Below, piece by piece: positions 57,667 to 64,000 of a stretch of DNA of 64,000 nucleotides. The stretch is from Burkholderia sp. 9120 (lineage in GTDB: Bacteria; Pseudomonadota; Gammaproteobacteria; Burkholderiales; Burkholderiaceae): the NCBI RefSeq assembly GCF_000745015.1, contig NZ_JQNA01000002.1:372001-436000 (forward strand), read 5' to 3'. The position numbers were made by a program, and so were the translations under genes. How positions within the stretch are numbered: position 1 is the first letter of the stretch; each line of letters begins with the position of its first letter. Under the pieces are notes generated by a model. That model had not been told where the DNA came from. It was given only the letters and a program-made list of their open reading frames with translations, and ran no database searches.

Positions 57667-58893
57667 ATGTCTCACGTCGCTGAATCAGCGCAGTCCTCGT
57701 CAACGTCCGCTTCCGTCGCCTCGCTTTCGCTCCCCTGGATCACCCGCCTCGTGTCGATGGACACGGTCAGCCGCAATCCGAATCTCGGCCTGATCGAAAC
57801 CGTGCGCGACGAACTGCGCGCGGTCGGTGTCGACGCCACGCTCACGCACGACCCAAGCGGCAAGTGGGCCAATCTGTTCGCGACGATTCCGGCGCACAAC
57901 GGCGAGACCAATGGCGGCGTGGTGCTGTCGGGTCATACCGACGTGGTGCCGGTGGACGGTCAGCAGTGGGACAGCGATCCGTTCAAGCCGGAGATTCGCG
58001 GCGACAAGCTGTACGGCCGCGGCACCTGCGACATGAAGGGGTTTATCGGCGCGGCGCTGGCGCTCGTGCCCGAGATGCAGCGCACGAAGCTCGCCAAGCC
58101 GATTCACTTCGCCCTCTCGTTCGACGAAGAAGTCGGCTGCGCCGGCGCACCGCTAATGATCGCGGACCTGATGAAGCGCGGCGTGAAGCCGGACGGCTGC
58201 ATTGTCGGCGAGCCGACCAGCATGCGCCCGATCGTGGCGCACAAGGGCATCAACGCATACCAGTGCTGCGTGCGCGGCCAGGCCGCGCATTCGTCGCTCA
58301 CGCCGAAGGGCTTGAACGCGATCGAATACGCCGCGCGCCTGATCTGCTATATCCGCGACATGGCCGATCAGTTCCGCGAGCAAGGCCCGTTCGACGAACT
58401 CTACGACGTGCCCTTCACCACCTCGCAGACCAGCACGATCATCGGCGGCAATGCGATCAACACCGTGCCGGCCGAATGCAAATTCCAGTTCGAATTTCGC
58501 AACCTGCCCACGCTCGACCCCGAACCGATCTTCGCGCGCATCGATCAATACGCGCGTGAAACGCTGTTGCCGAAAATGTTGCGCGAGCATCCATCGGCAG
58601 CGATCGAGATCACCAAGATCGCTGCGGCGCCCGGGCTCGATTCGTCTGAACAAGCCGCGATCACGCAGCTCGTGCGCGCACTCACCGCCGACCAGGACAA
58701 GCGCAAGGTCGCCTACGGCACCGAAGCGGGCCTGTTTTCGCTGGCGGGCATTCCGAGCATTGTGTGCGGCCCCGGCGACATCCAGCAGGCGCACAAGGCC
58801 AACGAATTCGTCGCACTGGACCAGTTGGTCGCCTGCGAACACTTCCTGCAAAAATTCATTCACAGCATGTCGGTGGACGCGCACGCACACTGA
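57667..58893 (+). CDS. argE: ArgE-type acetylornithine deacetylase
   Basis: Hydrolyses N-acetylornithine in arginine synthesis. A 408-residue M20 metallohydrolase: metal ligands His90 and Asp92 (SGHTDVVP), bridging Asp122 (GTCDMKGF), catalytic Glu154 and ligand Glu155 (DEEVGC). ATG 57667 is chosen; an upstream in-frame start at 57589 adds 26 residues without family match. Followed after 55 nt by a dehydratase gene in the same direction, likely co-transcribed. A related amidohydrolase function is possible, but ArgE fits best. Confidence 0.92.
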   Translation: MSHVAESAQSSSTSASVASLSLPWITRLVSMDTVSRNPNLGLIETVRDELRAVGVDATLTHDPSGKWANLFATIPAHNGETNGGVVLSGHTDVVPVDGQQWDSDPFKPEIRGDKLYGRGTCDMKGFIGAALALVPEMQRTKLAKPIHFALSFDEEVGCAGAPLMIADLMKRGVKPDGCIVGEPTSMRPIVAHKGINAYQCCVRGQAAHSSLTPKGLNAIEYAARLICYIRDMADQFREQGPFDELYDVPFTTSQTSTIIGGNAINTVPAECKFQFEFRNLPTLDPEPIFARIDQYARETLLPKMLREHPSAAIEITKIAAAPGLDSSEQAAITQLVRALTADQDKRKVAYGTEAGLFSLAGIPSIVCGPGDIQQAHKANEFVALDQLVACEHFLQKFIHSMSVDAHAH

Positions 58894-58948
58894 AACCGAG
58901 CGGCACAAAAAAGGTCTTACTCATACCGACCAACAACACCCACACGCC

Positions 58949-59983
58949 ATGTCAACCGCCACACCGCAGCACACGGACCACACGATCGACGGCGAGCCGA
59001 TTCCCACGCTCGACGACATCGCCACTCAGCATTTTGCGTTGACGCCGTGGGTGACGCGAACGCCGGTATTCGACCGGCTCGACTTCGCGTCGCTGGAAGG
59101 CACCGTGGTGAACTTCAAGTTCGAACTGCTGCAGGCGGGCGGCAGCTTCAAGGCGCGTGGCGCGTTCACCAACCTGCTCGCGCTGGACGAAGCCCAGCGC
59201 AGCGCCGGCGTGACCTGCGTGTCGGGCGGCAATCATGCGGTGGCGGTGGCGTATGCGGCCATGCGGCTCGGCATCGGCGCGAAGGTGGTGCTGTTTCGCG
59301 CGGCCAATCCGGCGCGTGTCGCGCTGTGCCGGCGGTATCGTGCCGAGATCGTATTCGCCGAAGATATTGCCGAAGCCTTCGAACTGGTGCGTCGTATCGA
59401 GGCTGAAGAAGGCCGCTATTTTGTGCATCCGTTCAACGGTTATCGCACGGTGCTAGGGTCGGCCACGCTCGGCTACGAATGGGCCACGCAAACGCCCGAC
59501 CTCGAAGCGGTCGTGCTGCCCATCGGCGGTGGCGGCCTCGCCGCCGGTGTCGCCACGGCCATGCGGCTCGCGAATCCGCGCGTGCATGTGTACGGCGTCG
59601 AGCCGGAAGGCTCGGACGTAATGGGCAAGAGTTTCGCCGCCAATCACACGGTCAAGATGGGCCACATGCACGGCATTGCCGATTCATTGATGTCGCCGCA
59701 TACCGAGGAATACAGCTACGAGTTGTGCCGCCGTCATATCGACCAGCTCGTCACCGTCTCCGACGATCAATTACGCGCCGCCATGCTGACCTTATTCGGA
59801 CAACTGAAGCTCGCCGTCGAACCGGCCTGCGCGGCCGCCACCGCGGCGCTGCTCGGACCGCTGCGCGAACAGTTGCAGGGCAAGCGCGTGGGCGTGCTGT
59901 TGTGCGGCACCAATACCGACCCGGTCAGTTTTGCCGCGCATATTGAACGCGCACGTCATAGCGCGTCACAGTTTCCTGAATAG
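58949..59983 (+). CDS. Threonine/serine dehydratase (PLP)
   Basis: A 344-residue fold-type II PLP enzyme. PLP Lys68 is in GSFKARGAF, the substrate loop is SGGNHA at 92-97, and the phosphate loop is IGGGGLAAG. It deaminates threonine or serine to 2-oxo acids, or may act as a racemase-like relative. It lacks the C-terminal regulatory ACT domain of biosynthetic IlvA, so a catabolic role is more likely. It follows argE. The substrate is unproven. Confidence 0.88.
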   Translation: MSTATPQHTDHTIDGEPIPTLDDIATQHFALTPWVTRTPVFDRLDFASLEGTVVNFKFELLQAGGSFKARGAFTNLLALDEAQRSAGVTCVSGGNHAVAVAYAAMRLGIGAKVVLFRAANPARVALCRRYRAEIVFAEDIAEAFELVRRIEAEEGRYFVHPFNGYRTVLGSATLGYEWATQTPDLEAVVLPIGGGGLAAGVATAMRLANPRVHVYGVEPEGSDVMGKSFAANHTVKMGHMHGIADSLMSPHTEEYSYELCRRHIDQLVTVSDDQLRAAMLTLFGQLKLAVEPACAAATAALLGPLREQLQGKRVGVLLCGTNTDPVSFAAHIERARHSASQFPE

Positions 59984-60072
59984 CAATCCGCTCTTGGCTT
60001 TCCTTGTCAAAGGACTAGCCTATCCTTCTCAGGTTGGTATCATTCGCTAATCGATATCTGGGAGGAACCTCT

Positions 60073-60519
60073 ATGAGCATGGTCAAGGAATTCAAGGAAT
60101 TTGCCCTTAAGGGCAACGTGATGGATCTGGCGGTCGGTGTGATTATCGGCGGCGCGTTCTCCACCATTGTCAATTCGATTGTTAAAGACCTGATCATGCC
60201 GGTTGTCGGGCTTGTCACCGGTGGCCTCGATTTCTCCAATAAGTTTGTTCGCCTCGGCGACATTCCGGCTAGCTTCAAAGGCAGCCCCGAGTCGTATAAA
60301 GACTTGCAGACGGCGGGCGTGGCGGTGTTCGGTTACGGCTCGTTCATCACCGTGCTGATCAACTTCCTGATTCTCGCGTTCATCATTTTCCTGATGGTCA
60401 AATTCATTAACAATTTGCGCAAGCCGACTGAAGCCGCAGCCGCAGAACCGGCGCCCACGCCGGAAGACGTGCTGCTGCTGCGTGAAATCCGCGATTCGTT
60501 AAAGAATTCACCGCGTTAA
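60073..60519 (+). CDS. mscL: MscL large-conductance mechanosensitive channel
   Basis: A 148-residue membrane protein opened by membrane tension to relieve osmotic shock. Starts [23 protein letters not shown]..., with TM1 at about 15-45 and TM2 at about 85-110, and a cytosolic helical C-terminus ([13 protein letters not shown]). GGAGGA precedes ATG 60073. A very strong terminator follows. Confidence 0.97.
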   Translation: MSMVKEFKEFALKGNVMDLAVGVIIGGAFSTIVNSIVKDLIMPVVGLVTGGLDFSNKFVRLGDIPASFKGSPESYKDLQTAGVAVFGYGSFITVLINFLILAFIIFLMVKFINNLRKPTEAAAAEPAPTPEDVLLLREIRDSLKNSPR

Positions 60520-60561
60520 AACCGGCGCCTCCGGTGTGTTAGCCGAGGCAAGGTTGAATAG

Positions 60562-60599
60562 AAAAAGCCTGTTGCGATGAAAATCGCAACAGGCTTTTT
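60562..60599 (+). terminator. Terminator after mscL
   Basis: AAAAAGCCTGTTGCGAT and ATCGCAACAGGCTTTTT form a perfect 17-bp stem with a GAAA loop and a T-run. It is bidirectional, so it can also end the leftward kinase transcript. Confidence 0.93.
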
Positions 60600-60663
60600 T
60601 TCGATCAAAACATCACGCGCCGAGATACGACGCAACACGACGCAACACGACAAAGCAAAGGCG

Positions 60664-62637
60664 TTAAGCGCCCTTCTGCGCTTTCAGACTCACCGCGCTG
60701 TCGATCATCGCCTCGAGCTGGCCGAAGTTGACCGGCTTCGTCAGATGCGAAGTAAAACCGGCGGCCACACAACGGCGCACATCTTCGTCGGTGCCGAAGC
60801 CGGTCAGCGCCACCGCCGGCGCATCCGAATGCTCGCGGAACGCCTTGATGAAGTCGAGGCCTGTGCCGTCGGGCAAACCCACGTCGCTGACAATCAGCTC
60901 GAACGTCTGCAACTGCGTGGCGGCCAGGGCGTCGTCCACGCGGCCCACTACCGTCACGTCGTGACCGAGGCTGCGGATCAGTTGCGCCATGACCTCGGCG
61001 GTATCCTCGTGGTCTTCGATCAGCAGGATGGTCAGCAAAACGCCCGAGCGCACCTGGTCGGGTGCCACGACCGGCGGCGGACCGGCCGGCGCCGCGGCGG
61101 TGGGCAGCGTGATCGTGAAGGTCGCGCCGCAATGCGCGCCGGGGCTTTGCGCGATCACCGTGCCGCCATGCACATCGGTCAGCGCCTTGGTGATCGCGAG
61201 CCCCAGGCCCAGGCCGCCGAACTGGCGCGTCATATTCTGATTGCCCTGCTCGAACGCATTGAAGAGCTTGCCGATCTGTTCCGGCTCGATGCCGATACCG
61301 GTGTCTTCAACCGATATCTGCACCTGCATGCGTTCGTCGCGGGTACGCAAATAGATATGGCCGCCGTCCGGCGTGAACTTGGCGGCGTTGCGAATCAGAT
61401 TCCATAGCATCTGTTGCAAGCGTGCGCGGTCGGCCAGCACGTAGTGATGCTGCGCGTCTTTATGCACATGCACGTCCTGCTGCTTCACCTGAATCTCGCT
61501 GCGGAACAGTTCGAGCACGCTGTCCATCACTTCGTGCACGTCGACAGTTTCCAGCGACAAACGCAGCTTGCCGTTCGCCACCCGCGTGAGGTCAAGCAGA
61601 TCGTCGATTAACCGCGCTTCGAGTTCGACGTTGCGGCGAATCATGCGCACGCTCGCGCGCGCCTGCTCGGGCAGATCCGGGATCATTTCCAGCACGCTGG
61701 CGCCGGCCAGCACCGGCGTAAGCGGCGTGCGCAATTCGTGCGACAGCATCGCGAGGAAGCGGTCTTTGGCGCGGTTGGCGTCTTCGGCGATCTGGCGGGC
61801 GGCCTGCTCCGACGCGAGCAGCCGCTCGCGCTCCTCGATCGCCTCGCGTTGCGAATGAATGTCCGTGCAACTGCCGAACCATTTGCTGACCTGACCTTCG
61901 GCGTCGCGCATCGCCACGACGCGGGCGTCGAACCAGCGGTATTCGCCGTCGTGACGGCGAATCCGCAACTCGTGCCGATAGTCGCCGGCATGGCTCGTCA
62001 CCGCTTTGAGCCAGGTGCGGCGGATCTCCTCGCGATCGTCCGGATGCACGGCATCGAGCCACGCGAGACCGTACGAACTGCTGTCGGGGAGACCGGTGTA
62101 GTCGTACCACTGCTTCGACAGAAAATCGCAGTCGCCCGCGGCGTTGCAGGTCAGCACGAGGTGCGGCAACGCCTCCGACAGCGTGCGGTAATGCTGCTCG
62201 CGATCGCGCAGCAGCAAGGCTTCGTCCGACGCGCGCTGCAAACGCACTTGCGACAGCACCCGCTCGACGGCTTCGGGCAGGTAATCGAGGTAATCGCCGG
62301 ATTTCGGCACCACGTCGGACACGCCCGCGCGCAACGCTTCGATCACACGCGATTCGTCGGTAAAACCGGTCACGAGGATGGCGGGAATCCGCACACCTTC
62401 CGAACGCAAACGGCGAAAGAAGTCGAGTCCTGTCTCCGGTCCGCTCAACTGGTAATCGAGCACCAGCAGATCGGGCGCGCCGCCGGCGAGCCGCTCGCGG
62501 GCCGCTTCGACGCCGGCGCAGATCGCGACCCGGCAGCCGGCGCGTTCAAGCGACTTGCGCGCGAGCCGCAGGATGCCTTCGTCGTCGTCGACGACCAGCA
62601 CATAGGCGGCTTGCTGCGTGGACACTTCTTCGGTCAT
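60664..62637 (-). CDS. Hybrid histidine kinase with two receiver domains
   Basis: A 657-residue soluble multi-domain kinase with no membrane segment. Order: N-terminal receiver (about 10-125, Asp61), PAS with PAC (about 145-265), coiled linker, HisKA (His300 in FLAMLSHELRTPL), HATPase (to about 512), and a C-terminal receiver (about 535-650, Asp585 in SDVGLPDG). It could both take phosphate from an upstream kinase and feed the C-terminal receiver. Start ATG 62637; GTG 62652 is possible. It is the third gene of a leftward signalling run. Confidence 0.9.
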   Translation of the reverse strand: MTEEVSTQQAAYVLVVDDDEGILRLARKSLERAGCRVAICAGVEAARERLAGGAPDLLVLDYQLSGPETGLDFFRRLRSEGVRIPAILVTGFTDESRVIEALRAGVSDVVPKSGDYLDYLPEAVERVLSQVRLQRASDEALLLRDREQHYRTLSEALPHLVLTCNAAGDCDFLSKQWYDYTGLPDSSSYGLAWLDAVHPDDREEIRRTWLKAVTSHAGDYRHELRIRRHDGEYRWFDARVVAMRDAEGQVSKWFGSCTDIHSQREAIEERERLLASEQAARQIAEDANRAKDRFLAMLSHELRTPLTPVLAGASVLEMIPDLPEQARASVRMIRRNVELEARLIDDLLDLTRVANGKLRLSLETVDVHEVMDSVLELFRSEIQVKQQDVHVHKDAQHHYVLADRARLQQMLWNLIRNAAKFTPDGGHIYLRTRDERMQVQISVEDTGIGIEPEQIGKLFNAFEQGNQNMTRQFGGLGLGLAITKALTDVHGGTVIAQSPGAHCGATFTITLPTAAAPAGPPPVVAPDQVRSGVLLTILLIEDHEDTAEVMAQLIRSLGHDVTVVGRVDDALAATQLQTFELIVSDVGLPDGTGLDFIKAFREHSDAPAVALTGFGTDEDVRRCVAAGFTSHLTKPVNFGQLEAMIDSAVSLKAQKGA

Positions 62638-62726
62638 GCGGAATTCTTTCACGGGTTCGGGTGGATCAGGTTGTCATGCGCGGCTTTCGGCCAGCTTCAT
62701 GGGCGCGCTGCTCGACGGGCGCGGCC

Positions 62727-63218
62727 TTACGGCGCCGCGAGGCGATGGCCCGACGGCAGCTTCACCACTTGCAGGAAGAAGCCGAGCCGGCGCACGGCTT
62801 CGATAAAAGCATCGTATTCGACCGGCTTGGTGATATAGACGTTGCACCCGAGCTCGTAGCAGCGCGCGATCTCGCGCGGGTCGTCGGTGGTAGTCAGCAC
62901 GATCACCGGCACCGCGGCGGTCTGCGGCGACTCTTTCAGACGACGCAGCACTTCGAAACCGTCCACCCGCGGCATTTTCAGATCGAGCAGCACGACAAAG
63001 TTCGTCAGATCCTCGCGCGCGGGGATCGCCGTGGCGGGATCCGCGTCAGGATCGATGGCCGGCGCCGGGCCGAAGAAATAGTCGAGCGCCTGCTGACCGT
63101 CGCGAAAGCGCACGAAACCATTCGACACGCCGGCACGGCGCAGATTACGCTCCACGAGCGTTGCATGACCGTCGTCATCTTCGATCAGCACGATGCTGAC
63201 CGTTTCCCCGTGACTCAT
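62727..63218 (-). CDS. Stand-alone response regulator, Rcp1-like
   Basis: A 163-residue single-receiver protein. It has the acidic pair EDDD (residues 13-16), phospho-acceptor Asp79 (VVLLDLKMPRVDG), Thr110 or 111, and Lys131. An insertion of about 20 residues (50-70) before the phosphorylation strand is typical of Rcp1, the partner of cyanobacterial phytochrome. No output domain, so it is a phosphorelay shuttle. It lies between the two kinase genes. Confidence 0.92.
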   Translation of the reverse strand: MSHGETVSIVLIEDDDGHATLVERNLRRAGVSNGFVRFRDGQQALDYFFGPAPAIDPDADPATAIPAREDLTNFVVLLDLKMPRVDGFEVLRRLKESPQTAAVPVIVLTTTDDPREIARCYELGCNVYITKPVEYDAFIEAVRRLGFFLQVVKLPSGHRLAAP

Positions 63219-63368
63219 ACGCTCTCCGTGCAAACAGGTAGCTGAACCATACCGCTTCTGAATTGTTCTAGTCGTGGCGTTTTTGGCGATTGGGCACAAG
63301 ATCAACCCAGGCCGAATCCCAACGCCGACACCAACACCCATACCAACCGCCGGGCCCAACGCCGCGAG

Positions 63369-64000
63369 TCAATTCCGCGTGGGCTGTTCCGGCAACACTA
63401 CAAAAAACGTCGACCCGGCGCCTTCCGCCGACTCGACCCACACACGCCCGCCATGCCGCTCCACCGTGCGCCGCACCACCGCGAGACCAATGCCGTCGCC
63501 GTTCGCGACGTCGCCATGCAGACGCTGGAACGCGCGGAATACCTTCGACATGTAAGCCGCCGGAATGCCGAGGCCATTGTCGCGCACGTAATAAGTGCGC
63601 GTGCGCACGGCGCGCGGCTCGGACTCGTCGATCGGATCGGGCTCCAGCGCGCCGACCTCGATGCGCCCACGGCGCGCCGGGTCGAGGTAGTTCAGCGCGT
63701 TGCCGATCAGGTTGCCGAAGACCTGCTCGATCGCGCCGGGGTCGCCCCACGCGGGGGGCAATTCACGCACCGTAACCACCGCCGACTGCTGCGCGATGGC
63801 TCCCTGCAGCGCGTCGACCACCCGGCCGACCACCCGGCCGACGCTCACCCGCTGCCACTGGTATTCGAGCCGGCCGGCGCGCGAGATGCGCAACAGCGCG
63901 TCGATGATCGCGGCGGCACGCGTTACCGCGGTGCGCAGATATTGCAGGGACTCGCGCACGTCGCCGTCCAGAATATGCGTCATACGTCGCTGCTCGCCCT
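63369..64000 (-). CDS. Histidine kinase, C-terminal part (5' end outside window)
   Basis: About 210 residues are in the window; the reading frame is open at the right edge. What is visible is the end of a HisKA-type dimer helix (DGDVRESLQYLRTAVTRAA, IIDALLRISR) and a HATPase domain (NLIGNALNYLD, DNGLGIPAAYMSKVF, DGIGLAVVRR). The HisKA style and the Rcp1-like gene next to it suggest a phytochrome-family or soluble PAS/GAF kinase. Sensor type cannot be seen. Confidence 0.88.
   Translation of the reverse strand, partial: GEQRRMTHILDGDVRESLQYLRTAVTRAAAIIDALLRISRAGRLEYQWQRVSVGRVVGRVVDALQGAIAQQSAVVTVRELPPAWGDPGAIEQVFGNLIGNALNYLDPARRGRIEVGALEPDPIDESEPRAVRTRTYYVRDNGLGIPAAYMSKVFRAFQRLHGDVANGDGIGLAVVRRTVERHGGRVWVESAEGAGSTFFVVLPEQPTRN

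Overview
The window looks like a core chromosomal stretch of a high-GC betaproteobacterium of the Burkholderia/Paraburkholderia type. This is an inference from the strong G/C third-position bias, the tig-clpP-clpX-lon-hupB-tRNA-Val-tRNA-Asp-ppiD order, the ompR/envZ, ahpC/ahpD and ispD/ispF arrangements, and small proteins resembling Burkholderiales families. No phage, transposase, CRISPR array, plasmid function or defence island was recognised. Nearly all coding space is housekeeping.

Layout. 1-9.6 kb: partial mltG facing ygfZ, a TANGO2/NRDE gene, then a leftward run (thioesterase, NADP-dependent reductase, short-chain dehydrogenase, alpha/beta hydrolase), a MocR-type regulator divergent from a small DUF2917-like gene, and a lipoprotein. 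9.6-15 kb: a leftward beta-oxidation cluster (acyl-CoA ligase, bifunctional hydratase/dehydrogenase, thiolase). 15-19 kb: rightward selO, msrB, yciB, bolA and a periplasmic parvulin. 19-28.4 kb: leftward purL, then rightward FAD oxidoreductase, nnr and pgi. 28.4-30.4 kb: an ABC ATPase and tesA diverging from one shared CATG, and a small lipoprotein. 30.4-39.8 kb: the leftward protein-quality block tig, clpP, clpX, lon, hupB, tRNA-Val, tRNA-Asp, ppiD. 40-48.8 kb: glycerate kinase, a MarR regulator, a DUF3999 gene with a decayed DUF2339 partner, tRNA-Leu, a squalene-synthase-like gene, and an exported DUF1501/DUF1800 pair. 49-53.9 kb: ompR/envZ, ahpC/ahpD, ispF/ispD. 54-64 kb: mfd, argE, a threonine/serine dehydratase, mscL and a leftward phosphorelay cluster that runs off the right edge.

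How the genes work together. Envelope and folding functions recur (MltG, YciB, two parvulins, trigger factor, ClpXP, Lon, HU). Lon and clpP are each preceded by a heat-shock-like promoter with the same 13-nt spacing. Redox functions cluster (SelO, MsrB, AhpC/AhpD). The OmpR gene is preceded by a tandem TGTAAC repeat that suggests autoregulation.

I did not find a convincing new multi-gene system. The best leads are small: a Gln-every-third-residue repeat inserted in a short-chain dehydrogenase, a decayed DUF2339 remnant still overlapping DUF3999, a squalene-synthase-like protein lacking its first Asp-rich motif, an ABC ATPase with no neighbouring permease whose start codon overlaps that of tesA, and several unexplained repeats upstream of lon, ahpC and ispF.
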